In this document: piece by piece, positions 26,367-35,304 of the stretch
How positions within the stretch are numbered: the stretch's first letter is position 1
How the letters are laid out: each line of letters begins with the position of its first letter
From: Marinomonas algarum
GTDB taxonomy: Bacteria; Pseudomonadota; Gammaproteobacteria; Pseudomonadales; Marinomonadaceae
Reading direction: 5' to 3'
Assembly (NCBI RefSeq): GCF_020532605.1
Contig: NZ_JAJATW010000009.1
Span: forward strand, 1 to 64,000
Length of the DNA: 64,000 nucleotides
Translations under genes and position numbers: made by a program
The notes under the pieces: model-generated
Database searches by the model: none
Seen by the model: only the letters and a program-made list of their open reading frames with translations
Told to the model about the DNA's origin: nothing

Positions 26367-26392
26367 TGTGACAATTCAATGACATTGTCACA
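26367..26392 (-). promoter_or_regulatory. Pho box upstream of phoB, inside a 9-base inverted repeat
   Basis: On the minus strand ATGTCATTGAATTGTCAC (26368-26385) matches the Pho-box consensus in both half-sites, consistent with PhoB autoregulation. The same region is a perfect 9-base inverted repeat, TGTGACAAT (26367-26375) and ATTGTCACA (26384-26392), with an 8-base spacer. Confidence 0.8.
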
Positions 26393-26418
26393 ACTTTGCC
26401 ACATAACCTGTTACACCA

Positions 26419-27279
26419 TCACACAAGATAGCTGGCCACCAAACCAATAAACACACAATATCCAATGCGGTTATTGTTCAAAAAAGAACGGAAGCAGGCT
26501 TGTCGATCACGCTCCTTAGCTTGTTGATATTGCTGGTAAAAAAGACCAACACACACGACTAATGCCACAAAATATGGCCACTGTATTCCGGCCAATATTC
26601 CAATCCAACTGAGCAAGGATAAAGTCAGCCCTTGTAGGCAAAGAATAACGAACAAATCGTAGCGACCGAATAAGATGGCCGTAGACTTGATGCCGATTTT
26701 CAGGTCATCGGGACGGTCGGTAATGGCGTAGTAGGTGTCGTAGGCAATGGTCCAGAAGCAATTTGCGACAAACAACATCCATAGAATAGGGTCCGTTAAA
26801 CTGCCGCCTTGGGCACTGTACGCCATGGGAATGGCCCAAGAAAACGCCAGTCCCAAAAACAATTGAGGCAGGTGGGTATAGCGTTTCATAAAGGGGTACA
26901 AAGCCGCCAGACCAAGGCCGATAAAAGACAACAAAACGGTATTGAAATCCGTGAACAGCACCAATAGAAAACTCAGCCCACATAAGGCACCAAATACTAT
27001 CAGAGCTTCTTTTTCAGACACTCTTCCAGACGGCAGTGGGCGATTTTTGGTGCGCTCTACGTGACCATCTACCTTTCGGTCGGCATAGTCATTGATCACA
27101 CACCCAGCCGATCGCATACTGAACACGCCCAACACAAAAATGACCATCAAGTGCCACTGGGGCATGCCGTCTGCCGCGAGCCATAAGGCCCACAGCGTTG
27201 GCCACATTAGCAGCAGTGACCCAATGGGACGGTTGAATCGGGTGAGTTCGGCGTAGTTTTTTAGCTTGTTCATAACCAT
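26419..27279 (-). CDS. ubiA: 4-hydroxybenzoate octaprenyltransferase UbiA
   Basis: A 286-residue membrane prenyltransferase with eight or nine helices and the two Asp-rich motifs of the family, NDYADRKVDGHVERT (about residue 63) and the second loop DTYYAITDRPDDLKIG (about residue 180). It transfers the polyprenyl chain to 4-hydroxybenzoate in ubiquinone synthesis. An ATG two codons downstream is an equally good start. It lies downstream of ubiC and upstream of phoB, an arrangement also found in Pseudomonas. Confidence 0.96.
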   Translation of the reverse strand: MVMNKLKNYAELTRFNRPIGSLLLMWPTLWALWLAADGMPQWHLMVIFVLGVFSMRSAGCVINDYADRKVDGHVERTKNRPLPSGRVSEKEALIVFGALCGLSFLLVLFTDFNTVLLSFIGLGLAALYPFMKRYTHLPQLFLGLAFSWAIPMAYSAQGGSLTDPILWMLFVANCFWTIAYDTYYAITDRPDDLKIGIKSTAILFGRYDLFVILCLQGLTLSLLSWIGILAGIQWPYFVALVVCVGLFYQQYQQAKERDRQACFRSFLNNNRIGYCVFIGLVASYLV

Positions 27280-27344
27280 CTAGGTGACTTCATCCAAGTA
27301 GTTTCATCTAAGTAGTGACATAGCCACCCAAACACATGCATTGA

Positions 27345-27923
27345 TTACAGCAAGGTAAATGGCGGCTTCAGAGTAATAAGCTGGTCAAAAAATGCTTCAT
27401 TGACCAAGATGCCAGGCCCATATTGATGGAAAACGGAGCGTCGCGCCCATAATGGGGTAGGCTGATGAGAAAACAAATTTTTAGGCAGCTGGGTGATTTC
27501 GATATCACTGCGCTTTAATGCCCTGTGTTGGAACAAATAACCGCCAAGTGGCTTGTTTTTCAGGTGTTTGACCTGACGCCAGTGACCCTTCAAAGAGCGC
27601 GCTGGAATAATAGAGCGCCCATAAATCATCGCATGGCCATCGACGGTTAACAACACGGTACGAACTCGAACCCTTTCTCTGGGGCGTAAAGCTAGGCGTT
27701 TACGCTCTCGGGACGTTGGCGTCCCCCAATCGTCTTCCAGTACTTCCACCGCCAGTTTGCCAAGACACTGCAGTTTTGCGGTCAACGACTCCTGCGTAAT
27801 GAGCCAAGGCCAAAGGTTTTTTGGGACTTTCATTTTGCTAATACGGTGAATCGGCTGCCAACGATAATTAAATTGCTGTGCCGCAGAAGGGTTCATCATG
27901 GTCTGGCTCTTAATCGTCATCAC
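27345..27923 (-). CDS. ubiC: Chorismate lyase UbiC
   Basis: A protein of up to 192 residues that converts chorismate to 4-hydroxybenzoate and pyruvate, the first committed step of ubiquinone synthesis. It shows the family features: the RERVRVRTVLLTVDG strand, the YGRSIIPARSL motif with the active-site Arg/Ser region, KPLGGYLF, and the late WARRSVFHQYGPGILVNEAFF motif with the catalytic Glu. Two ATGs near residues 9-10 could be the real start, which would bring the length closer to the usual 165-185. Confidence 0.93.
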   Translation of the reverse strand: MMTIKSQTMMNPSAAQQFNYRWQPIHRISKMKVPKNLWPWLITQESLTAKLQCLGKLAVEVLEDDWGTPTSRERKRLALRPRERVRVRTVLLTVDGHAMIYGRSIIPARSLKGHWRQVKHLKNKPLGGYLFQHRALKRSDIEITQLPKNLFSHQPTPLWARRSVFHQYGPGILVNEAFFDQLITLKPPFTLL

Positions 27924-27926
27924 AGG

Positions 27927-29201
27927 TTATGTGTTTATTTTATTCATCGACGCGACCACTTTCTTGAGTTCCGTCGACTCCTGATACAAGGCTTCTCGGC
28001 ATCGTTCGGCCTGTTCCAAGGTCAAACCAACGCGCTTTAAAACCGCTTCAGAAATGCTGTCATGATGCAGCAATCGATGGGAAATATACAGGAGATGCGC
28101 CAACATAGCATGCTCACCTTGGTATTCGTCGCGTTTACTGTAGCGAATGGCAGTCCAAATAGGTTCAGGAAGGTTCCAGTGGCGTAATAGCCAAGCCCCC
28201 ATTTGTTCTCGAGTAAAATGCATCATTTGCATTTCAATTAACTCGGAGCAAAGGTGAGCGTTGGCTTCTTGATAGCGCGTTAGAATGGAAAAATGCGGAG
28301 GCAAAATCGTACCGATCGCAAGATAGCCAAAGTTGTGCAGTAAGCCAGCGAGATACGCATGGCCTTTTTTAGGTTGTTTTTCCACGGGCATGCATTTCGC
28401 TAACGCCTCAGTCAGGACGGCACCTGATACAGATTCTAACCAGAAATTCTCGTAATGGTGCAGGTTGTCTTTTGCTAATGTGAAAGCGTTGCTTAACGAT
28501 AACCCAAGCGCAAGATTCATGACCATATCAAACCCCAACACCCGAATAATGGCGTCTTCTATGGTGGTAATACCGCCCGGTGCACGGTAGTAGGGTGAAG
28601 ACGCCCAACTGATGACTTGGGCGGTCAAGCTCGGATCAAGAGTGATGATGTCACAGAGTTCGTTGATACTGGCCGTTTTGCTGTTGGATAAGCGAATCAC
28701 TTGATGGGAGGAGGCGGGCAAGGGCGGCATCTCAACCGTTTCTTCAATACGCTTTTTGAGTCGGATGGACTGAAACCGCCCCAATCCTTGCAGAATTTGC
28801 TCAGCATCTTGGTCGTGATGTTCGACAGGGCGTTTGATGTTTTGGGTAGGCACAGAGATGCGTTCAAATCGATTCAGTGGCCCCGAGAAAAGCTGCTGTA
28901 ACTCTGCTGACGTGATTTCTTGTTGTGTGCCGTTGGTGTGTACTTGAATCAGTAGACGGGGCAATTCAAGCAAGCTGGTGGCGAGAAGGGTATACATGCT
29001 GTTTGGCTTGATCAGTAAGTCACTGGCACGGCTATAATATGGTACGGGTTCAAAACGACGCTTAGTGACCCGCGCAATAGCGGCGAGGTCGAGCATATGA
29101 TTTTTGGGGAAGATAACACGCAGTCGCCCTATAGAATCGGCCAAATGGACGACACATACCCTTTCACTTAGCGGACTATTAACGGTCGTTTCCATACTCA
29201 T
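27927..29201 (-). CDS. HDOD-domain protein with N-terminal YbaK-like domain
   Basis: A 424-residue protein. Residues about 10-110 resemble a reduced YbaK/aminoacyl-tRNA-deacylase fold (RVIFPKNHMLDLAAIARVTKRRFEPVP). Residues about 150-360 are an HDOD domain (MPPLPASSHQVIRLSNSKTASINELCDIITLDPSLTAQVI, GLLHNFGYLAIG). HDOD domains are HD-like but usually not catalytic and often act in signalling, motility or stress responses. It sits between ubiC (3-base gap) and the aap terminator, so it probably heads a transcript with ubiCA. Its role is unknown; no deacylase activity is implied. Confidence 0.82.
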   Translation of the reverse strand: MSMETTVNSPLSERVCVVHLADSIGRLRVIFPKNHMLDLAAIARVTKRRFEPVPYYSRASDLLIKPNSMYTLLATSLLELPRLLIQVHTNGTQQEITSAELQQLFSGPLNRFERISVPTQNIKRPVEHHDQDAEQILQGLGRFQSIRLKKRIEETVEMPPLPASSHQVIRLSNSKTASINELCDIITLDPSLTAQVISWASSPYYRAPGGITTIEDAIIRVLGFDMVMNLALGLSLSNAFTLAKDNLHHYENFWLESVSGAVLTEALAKCMPVEKQPKKGHAYLAGLLHNFGYLAIGTILPPHFSILTRYQEANAHLCSELIEMQMMHFTREQMGAWLLRHWNLPEPIWTAIRYSKRDEYQGEHAMLAHLLYISHRLLHHDSISEAVLKRVGLTLEQAERCREALYQESTELKKVVASMNKINT

Positions 29202-29222
29202 CCCTGTTATACCATCGCAATT

Positions 29223-29243
29223 AAAAAGCCCCTAATGGGGCTT
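29223..29243 (-). terminator. Intrinsic terminator after aapP
   Basis: On the minus strand, AAGCCCC-ATTA-GGGGCTT followed by TTT is a classical Rho-independent terminator closing the aapJQMP operon. Confidence 0.9.
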
Positions 29244-29276
29244 CATAAATATAACAGATTTTACGCTATGTTCTGA

Positions 29277-30056
29277 CTAGTGATTCAAAATCTGACTGAG
29301 GAACATTTGTGTACGATCGTGTTGCGGGTTATCAAAGAACGCGTGGGGCTCATTCGCCTCGACAATTTCCCCTGCGTCCATAAAGACAACACGGTCAGCA
29401 ACGGTTTTAGCAAAGCCCATTTCGTGGGTGACACACACCATGGTCATGCCTTCTTCCGCCAGTTGTACCATGACATCGAGTACTTCCTTGATCATCTCAG
29501 GATCAAGCGCTGACGTTGGCTCATCAAACAGCATGATACGCGGTTGCATACACAAACCACGGGCGATCGCCACACGTTGCTGCTGACCGCCTGACAGTTG
29601 CCCTGGATACTTGAGTGCTTGGTTGGCAATCTTGACGCGTTCTAGGTAGTGCATGGCCATTTCTTCCGCTTGCTTTTTGGGTATTTTACGTACCCAAATA
29701 GGAGCCAGCGTTAAGTTTTCTAGAATGGTCAAATGAGGAAACAGATTGAAGTGCTGAAACACCATGCCGACGTCTCTACGGATTGCTTCAATGTTCTTCA
29801 AGTTATTGTTCATTTCCACACCGTCGACCAAAATGGTGCCTTTTTGGTGTTCTTCAAGACGGTTAATACAACGTATCATGGTCGATTTGCCTGAACCAGA
29901 TGGCCCACACACCACGATGCGTTCGCCTTTTTTAATGCTGAAGTTAATGTTTTTGAGTACGTGGAAGTCCCCGTACCATTTGTTCACATCGTTAAACTCG
30001 ATGATTGCTTCTTCGCCCTTTTCTAATTGAGCACGAGCCATATTGGTGTTTGTCAT
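29277..30056 (-). CDS. aapP: General L-amino acid ABC transporter ATPase AapP
   Basis: A 259-residue polar-amino-acid-type ABC ATPase with Walker [11 protein letters not shown]-loop [17 protein letters not shown], signature [14 protein letters not shown], Walker [16 protein letters not shown] and switch CVTHEMGFA. It drives import through AapQ/AapM. It is the last gene of aapJQMP, 22 bases after aapM, and is followed by a strong terminator. Confidence 0.94.
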   Translation of the reverse strand: MTNTNMARAQLEKGEEAIIEFNDVNKWYGDFHVLKNINFSIKKGERIVVCGPSGSGKSTMIRCINRLEEHQKGTILVDGVEMNNNLKNIEAIRRDVGMVFQHFNLFPHLTILENLTLAPIWVRKIPKKQAEEMAMHYLERVKIANQALKYPGQLSGGQQQRVAIARGLCMQPRIMLFDEPTSALDPEMIKEVLDVMVQLAEEGMTMVCVTHEMGFAKTVADRVVFMDAGEIVEANEPHAFFDNPQHDRTQMFLSQILNH

Positions 30057-30078
30057 ACTAAAGACCTCAAATTCTTAA

Positions 30079-31179
30079 CTAATTTCGCTTGTGCCCAGTT
30101 TCTAACTTGCGCTCAATTCTCATACTGTAACGCGACATACCAAAACAGGCCGCCCAGTAAATAAAGCCTGCAAAGGCATAGCCTTCCATGGTGGTGCCTA
30201 ACCAGTTGGAGTCATGGGTGGCGGCTTGGATTCGGCCAAGCAAATCAAACATACCGACAATGTAAACAAGGGTGGTGTCTTTAAACAAACCGATGAAGGT
30301 GTTGACGATACCTGGAATCACCAATTTCAATGCTTGTGGCAAGATAACCAAGATCATTGATTGCCAGTAAGATAACCCAGACGCATCAGCGGCTTCATAT
30401 TGGCCCTTCGGAATGGCTTGCAACCCCCCTCGAATCACCTCCGCCATGTAAGCGGAAGAAAACAGGGTAATACCAATCAGCACACGCAATAGCTTATTAA
30501 AGTTCATACCTTCCGGCAAAAACAGCGGGATCATCACCGACGCCATAAACAGAATCGTGATCAGCGGCACAGCACGAATGGTTTCAATGAACACAATACA
30601 CACGGATTTTGCGATGGGCATATTAGACTGACGCCCAAGCGCCAACAAAACACCTAACGGAAAGGAAGTTACAATGCCCACAACCCCAAGCAAGGTGGTC
30701 AGAAACAAACCGCCCCACAAGGAGGTTTCAACAACTTCTAGACCGAATACACCGCCAGCAAACAAAAAGTAAGCAACGATCGGGTAGGCGAGAATAATCA
30801 CCAAAGACAGGTACAGCTTATTGACTGTTTTGACGGCAAAGACACCGATTAATATCACCAAAATAATCAAGGCTAGGTTAATGCGCCAAGTTTCTTCTGA
30901 TGGGTAAAGGCCGTACATAAACTGGTCAAAATACACGCCAATAAAAGACCAACAGGCCCCACTTCCTGTGCAATCCGCCTTTGACTCGCCGTCGAATGAT
31001 GCGTTGATGATACCCCACTCAACAACAGGGGGGATTATCAGGTACAGGATATAAACACTGAACAGGGTTAAAAAGACATTGAGTGGAGAGGACAGTAAGT
31101 TTTGACGTACCCATGCCACGGCACCGACAGAACGCACCGGTGGTGGGAGGCTGGGTGACGGTTTAAATTCGATAGCCAT
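30079..31179 (-). CDS. aapM: General L-amino acid ABC transporter permease AapM
   Basis: A 366-residue His/Glu/Gln/Arg/opine-type permease, longer than ordinary polar-amino-acid permeases because of an N-terminal part typical of AapM (VRQNLLSSPLNVFLTLFSVYILYLIIPP). The C-terminal half has the coupling loop AEVIRGGLQAIPKGQYEAADASGLSYWQSM. It forms the inner-membrane channel with AapQ. It is preceded by a strong ribosome site (TAGGAGGAAG) and lies about 10 bases after aapQ. Confidence 0.94.
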   Translation of the reverse strand: MAIEFKPSPSLPPPVRSVGAVAWVRQNLLSSPLNVFLTLFSVYILYLIIPPVVEWGIINASFDGESKADCTGSGACWSFIGVYFDQFMYGLYPSEETWRINLALIILVILIGVFAVKTVNKLYLSLVIILAYPIVAYFLFAGGVFGLEVVETSLWGGLFLTTLLGVVGIVTSFPLGVLLALGRQSNMPIAKSVCIVFIETIRAVPLITILFMASVMIPLFLPEGMNFNKLLRVLIGITLFSSAYMAEVIRGGLQAIPKGQYEAADASGLSYWQSMILVILPQALKLVIPGIVNTFIGLFKDTTLVYIVGMFDLLGRIQAATHDSNWLGTTMEGYAFAGFIYWAACFGMSRYSMRIERKLETGHKRN

Positions 31180-31189
31180 GTTCTTCCTC

Positions 31190-32365
31190 CTAGCGCTCTG
31201 CTAATGACATTTTTTTGTTGTACCAATTCATAAACAAAGAAATGGTCAAACTTAGGGTGCCGTATACCAGCATACACAAACCAATACTTTCAATGGCTTG
31301 ACCGGTTTGGTTGAGGGTGGTCCCCATGACCACAGCAACCAACTCGGGGTAAGCAATGGCCGCACCGAGCGATGAGTTTTTTGTTAAGTTAAGAAATTGG
31401 CTGGTCAAAGGGGGAATAATCACTCGCAGCGCTTGTGGCAACACAATGAGACGCTGAGTTAAGCTGTCTTTTAGCCCTAAAGAACGGGCTGCTTCGGTTT
31501 GTCCCCAGCTGACGGATAAAATACCTGCCCGAACGATTTCGGCAATAAAGGCACCTGTGTAAGTAGAAAGGGCGATTAATACCGCGACAAACTCCGGTGG
31601 TAATACCATTCCACCGGTAACGTTAAAACGACTTTTTTGTGGTAACTCAAACTCAATGGGAAAGCCGCTAATGACGAGCGCCAAAACAGTGATAACAACA
31701 ATCATCCCCAGCGATGACCAGTAAGCTGGGAACCAAAGACCTGTTCGAGTCTGACGCTTTTTCGCCCACACGATCAGTGCTATGGCGGCGATAATAGAAA
31801 AGACAAACCCTGCGATCACCAGACCGAAGCCGTCTTGTGTGACCGGGTTAGGAGAATATACCCCGCGTTTATTGAGGAAAAAGTCCCCTAGAATAATGCT
31901 ATTTTTTGGAATCGGTAAGGCAGCCAATACGGCAAAATACCAGAAGAACATTTGTAGCAATAATGGAATGTTACGCAATGTCTCGATATAGACGGTGGCT
32001 AAACGCGCCACTAACCAGTTACTTGACAGTCGCGCTAAGCCCATAATGACGCCGATTATGGTCGCTAAAACGATGCCCATTAACGAGATAACTAAGGTAT
32101 TAATCAAAGCAACAGCAAAGGCGCGACCATAAGTATCGGCTTCGGTGTAGTCGATTAAATGAATGAGAACAGGGAAGCCAGCCGGTTGATTTAAAAAGGC
32201 GAAACCAGTGGAAATACCCTGATCTGCTAAATTGGCTTGTAAATTACTAAATAAGTAGTAACCCACAAAGACGACGATGGCTAGGAGGACAATTTGAAAA
32301 ATCAGCGCGCGGTTGGCGGCATCGTTCAAAAAGCTCTTATTACTTGATGTTGTTTTTTCGCTCAT
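31190..32365 (-). CDS. aapQ: General L-amino acid ABC transporter permease AapQ
   Basis: A 391-residue permease of the AapQ type: an extended N-terminus, a periplasmic loop (TGFAFLNQPAGFPV), about eight membrane helices, and the coupling loop AEIVRAGILSVSWGQTEAARSLGLKDSLTQRL. Its partner is AapM. A hairpin separates it from aapJ. Confidence 0.94.
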   Translation of the reverse strand: MSEKTTSSNKSFLNDAANRALIFQIVLLAIVVFVGYYLFSNLQANLADQGISTGFAFLNQPAGFPVLIHLIDYTEADTYGRAFAVALINTLVISLMGIVLATIIGVIMGLARLSSNWLVARLATVYIETLRNIPLLLQMFFWYFAVLAALPIPKNSIILGDFFLNKRGVYSPNPVTQDGFGLVIAGFVFSIIAAIALIVWAKKRQTRTGLWFPAYWSSLGMIVVITVLALVISGFPIEFELPQKSRFNVTGGMVLPPEFVAVLIALSTYTGAFIAEIVRAGILSVSWGQTEAARSLGLKDSLTQRLIVLPQALRVIIPPLTSQFLNLTKNSSLGAAIAYPELVAVVMGTTLNQTGQAIESIGLCMLVYGTLSLTISLFMNWYNKKMSLAER

Positions 32366-32415
32366 CTTGGTTCAGGCAATTGAAATGCTCGTCAGATGTG
32401 AAAGGAAAGGGAAAG

Positions 32416-32442
32416 ATTGGGCGGCTTTATAAGCCGCCCAAT
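32416..32442 (-). other. Hairpin between aapJ and aapQ
   Basis: A perfect 12-base-pair stem, ATTGGGCGGCTT / AAGCCGCCCAAT, with a 3-base loop lies just after the aapJ stop. No T tract follows, so mRNA stabilisation or partial attenuation is likely, favouring AapJ over the membrane subunits. Confidence 0.8.
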
Positions 32443-32469
32443 AGATACCCAAGCAGAGTGCTTTAGGTA

Positions 32470-33492
32470 TTAACGTACTGGTGGCGCATACAATACGCCG
32501 CCCTCTGTCCATAGAGCGTTCAAACCACGAGGTAAATTAACAGCTGTTTCTGGGCCAACGTTACGTGCGAATACTTCACCGTAGTTACCGACCTTAGAAA
32601 TAATGTTGTAAGCCCAATCCGATGACAGGTTCAATTGTGCGCCCATATCACCGTCAACACCTAATAAGCGTTTGATGCCTGGATCATTGGTTTCACTTTT
32701 GATTTTCGCTACGTTTTTAGACGTAATGCCCATTTCTTCTGCGTTGATTTGCACGAAAAGAGACCAAGTCACAATGTCTTTCCACTGATTATCACCGTGG
32801 CGTACCACAGGACCAAGAGGCTCTTTTGAAATCGTTTCTGGCAAGATGACGTGTTCAGAAGGTGAAGCCAGTTTAGTACGGTGAGCGGCTAGACCCGATT
32901 TATCGGTTGTGTAGACATCACAACGACCTGAATCGTAGGCGGCCAATGCTTCGTCGACCTTTTGCACGATAACCGGCACGTAAGACATTTTGTGCTTACG
33001 GAAGAAATCCGCCATGTTGAGCTCAGTGGTTGTGCCTTGCTCAGTACAAACCGTTGCGCCGTCCAGTTCCATTGCCGATGTCACACCGAGGTCTTTACGT
33101 ACAATGAAGCCTTGACCGTCATAAAAGTTAACGGTTGTGAAGTCCAAGCCCAAAGAGTTATCACGGGTGTAGGTCCACGTCGTGTTACGAGAAAGGATGT
33201 CAATTTCACCTGACTGCAAGGCAGTAAAACGCTCTTTAGCAGACAGAGGCGTGAATTTTACTTTTTGTGGGTCATTAAAGATGGCCGCTGCGGTTGCACG
33301 ACACACATCCACATCAATACCGGACCAGTCACCATTTGAGTCGGCATTGGAAAAGCCAGGAACCCCCGTACTGACACCACATTGAATAAAGCCTTTTGCT
33401 TTCACATCGTCCAAAGTGGCAGCCGTTGCACCAGCGCTAATGGTTGCGGCGATTGCGGCAGTCGAAAGTAATTTACCAACGTTCGATTTCAT
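32470..33492 (-). CDS. aapJ: General L-amino acid-binding periplasmic protein AapJ
   Basis: A 340-residue periplasmic binding protein (SBP_bac_3 type). A signal peptide of about 23 residues ends in AGATAAT. Family segments include KGFIQCGVSTGVPGFSNADSNGDWSGIDVDVCRA, LQSGEIDILSRNTTWTYTRD and the Cys pair typical of AapJ/BztA. It binds a broad set of L-amino acids and feeds AapQM. It is the first gene of the operon, has a strong GGAGG ribosome site, and is preceded by a sigma-54 promoter. Confidence 0.94.
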   Translation of the reverse strand: MKSNVGKLLSTAAIAATISAGATAATLDDVKAKGFIQCGVSTGVPGFSNADSNGDWSGIDVDVCRATAAAIFNDPQKVKFTPLSAKERFTALQSGEIDILSRNTTWTYTRDNSLGLDFTTVNFYDGQGFIVRKDLGVTSAMELDGATVCTEQGTTTELNMADFFRKHKMSYVPVIVQKVDEALAAYDSGRCDVYTTDKSGLAAHRTKLASPSEHVILPETISKEPLGPVVRHGDNQWKDIVTWSLFVQINAEEMGITSKNVAKIKSETNDPGIKRLLGVDGDMGAQLNLSSDWAYNIISKVGNYGEVFARNVGPETAVNLPRGLNALWTEGGVLYAPPVR

Positions 33493-33574
33493 TATTGAGC
33501 CTCCCAGGCGTTTTGTATGTTGTTATCTTGCTAAATTTGTCACATTAGATTTTGACATCTATATCAAAATATCG

Positions 33575-33591
33575 AGCAAGGTTAGTGCCAA
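33575..33591 (-). promoter_or_regulatory. Sigma-54 (-24/-12) promoter of aapJQMP
   Basis: The minus strand reads TTGGCAC-TAACC-TTGCT, matching the sigma-54 consensus TGGCAC-N5-TTGCW at every fixed position, about 80 bases before the aapJ ATG. It implies RpoN-dependent, probably nitrogen-regulated, expression. Confidence 0.85.
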
Positions 33592-33832
33592 CATTACGTT
33601 ATTCTTGTTTTATCATGGGGTAGAAAACACTTCTGAAAAATGCGTTCACCCTTATATACAATGATGCTTTACAGGCTCAGTCAAGGAGAATGTGTCAACG
33701 TTAAGACGATTCACGCCTAATTGTTTGCACTTTTCCCCGAAAAGTATGATTTTATTTGTCTGCGATATAAAGGTTTGATCAAGGTAGAAAAGCAGAGTAG
33801 ACAACGGCTCGGGCAGGATAGGTGTGTTTTTT

Positions 33833-33849
33833 TGCACGCATTTGATGCA
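33833..33849. promoter_or_regulatory. Possible NtrC-type enhancer site
   Basis: TGCACGCATTTGATGCA is a 17-base imperfect dyad resembling the NtrC site TGCAC-N7-GTGCA, with a single change in the right half. It lies about 240 bases upstream of the aapJ -24 element, within enhancer range. Confidence 0.35.
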
Positions 33850-34048
33850 TTTTTTTATTGTCCTAGCACCGTTTTGATACAAACTATATCTATTGCATTG
33901 TTTTAGTGCTTTGTATACAAAATAGTATGGTGAAACTCGTTCTAAATAGCGGTGATCGTGCAAGATAGCCAGAAAGCGCTTTCCAAAATTTACAAGCTGC
34001 ATGGTAGACTTAAACAAAATTGACGTCATGTAAGGAGATCCATAGCTG

Positions 34049-34525
34049 ATGGATAACTCATCAAAACCGCTTGATCGCTTAGACAAAAAAATTCTTCGTG
34101 AGCTGCAAATAAACGGGCGATTATCCAATGTCGAGCTGGCAAGCCGTGTTGGTTTGAGCGCCACACCTTGCTTAGAGCGTGTGCGTCGTTTAGAACGTAA
34201 TGGTTATATTACAGGTTACTGTGCCCTGGTCGATCCTAAAAAAGTAGACGCTGGCTTATTGGTTTTTGTCGAAATTCGCTTGAAAACAACGTCGCCAGAA
34301 GGCTTCAATGAATTTAAAACAGCCGTGACAGAAATTCCAGAAATCTTAGAGTGTCACCTAATTGCAGGGGATTTTGAATACTTGCTAAAAGCGCGCGTGT
34401 CGAACATGGATTCGTATAGATTGTTGCTGGGTGAGACCTTGCTGACCTTGCCTCATGTGCGTGAATCGCGTACCTATGTGGCCATGGAAGAAGTGAAAAG
34501 CACTACGGTTGTAAACATTCCTTAG
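34049..34525 (+). CDS. Lrp/AsnC-family transcriptional regulator
   Basis: A 158-residue regulator. The N-terminal helix-turn-helix (LDKKILRELQINGRLSNVELASRVGLSATPCLERVRRLERNGYI) and the C-terminal RAM/ligand domain (LECHLIAGDFEYLLKARVSNMDSYRLLL) match Lrp closely. Lrp itself binds leucine and controls amino-acid metabolism and transport. It is transcribed away from aapJ across a shared 556-base region, so it may regulate aapJQMP. It has a clear AAGGAG 11 bases before the ATG. It could be Lrp proper or a paralogue. Confidence 0.92.
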   Translation: MDNSSKPLDRLDKKILRELQINGRLSNVELASRVGLSATPCLERVRRLERNGYITGYCALVDPKKVDAGLLVFVEIRLKTTSPEGFNEFKTAVTEIPEILECHLIAGDFEYLLKARVSNMDSYRLLLGETLLTLPHVRESRTYVAMEEVKSTTVVNIP

Positions 34526-34550
34526 GCGTGTTTTCCAGATAAGATCGGCA

Positions 34551-35198
34551 TCATTGATTGGTCAATTGATCGATGATTCTTTTTAGTTTGACTGGCCCGA
34601 CACCCTTCACGTTAAGAACGGCTCTTTCCGATGGAAACGGCCGTTCTTTTATCAGTTTTTCAAGCACTTTTTTTGGAATACCTTTTACTTTTAACAGTGC
34701 CTTCACTTTGCATTGGTTAATGGCGAGATAGCCATCTGAGCAACCAGTGGCGTTTTTTTTTACATCGGGTGACGTTTCTTTTTTCGCAGTAGTATCTGGG
34801 GAGTGGGCGTTTTCTGCAGTGACATGATAGAGCACAGGAAAGTAAGCATCATCACAGCTTATATAGTCCATACCGTCCCATTCGCTGAGTTGTAAGACGA
34901 GTTGCCATAATCCTGCGGGCGGTGACTGAAAGAGTAAGTCGTATAAGCCGTTATTTATAACGTGTTGGCCACTGAGTTCGCCAAGGGTGGTGGAGGCCAG
35001 CACCATCGGTTCTGCTTCGTGCTCGCTGCCTTTGGGATAGGCACACAGTTGTAAGCGTAAGGTGCCGCTGATGTTGCCACTATTACGGTGATTGCTGATG
35101 CATTGGATGGATAAGACAACACGATCGTGTTCGATTCGATATGCGCAGCCTTGTAGTGTCAGTGCTGTCGCGCCAGCGTCTAGGTTATCAGCGTTCAT
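34551..35198 (-). CDS. Hypothetical protein with C-terminal helix-hairpin-helix domain
   Basis: About 215 residues from an ATG with AAGGAA six bases upstream. Residues 1-125 form a beta-rich domain with no family I recognise (TALTLQGCAYRIEHDRVVLSIQCIS, GLWQLVLQLSEWDGMDYISCDDAYFPV). A charged linker follows. Residues about 155-215 look like two helix-hairpin-helix units (INQCKVKALLKVKGIPKKVLEKLI and RAVLNVKGVGPVKLKRII), which usually bind DNA or scaffold proteins. It is downstream of recG on the same strand, about 107 bases away. A DNA-related role is a guess from the HhH domain and the recG neighbour. Confidence 0.7.
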   Translation of the reverse strand: MNADNLDAGATALTLQGCAYRIEHDRVVLSIQCISNHRNSGNISGTLRLQLCAYPKGSEHEAEPMVLASTTLGELSGQHVINNGLYDLLFQSPPAGLWQLVLQLSEWDGMDYISCDDAYFPVLYHVTAENAHSPDTTAKKETSPDVKKNATGCSDGYLAINQCKVKALLKVKGIPKKVLEKLIKERPFPSERAVLNVKGVGPVKLKRIIDQLTNQ

Positions 35199-35304
35199 GG
35201 CGGTTCCTTGTGAGCGAATCCAGTGAATAAAGCGATTCTTGATCAATCTTCACCCACATGCAAGAAAAATACCGTCAAACTCTCCGGTTGCCGTTGACCT
35301 TGAG

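Larger units (their letters stand above)
33493..34048. other. Regulatory region between aapJ and the Lrp-type gene
   Basis: A 556-base divergent intergenic region. It holds a sigma-54 promoter for aapJ near its left end and a possible NtrC-like dyad near the middle. An open frame on the minus strand from 34164 runs antisense into the Lrp gene and has no recognisable protein character, so I do not call it a gene. Confidence 0.6.

Noticed and set aside
33652..34164. Open frame of 170 codons on the minus strand before and into the Lrp-type gene
   Set aside because: It overlaps the start of the Lrp-type gene antisense, covers the regulatory region of aapJ, and its translation shows no domain, signal peptide or family likeness.
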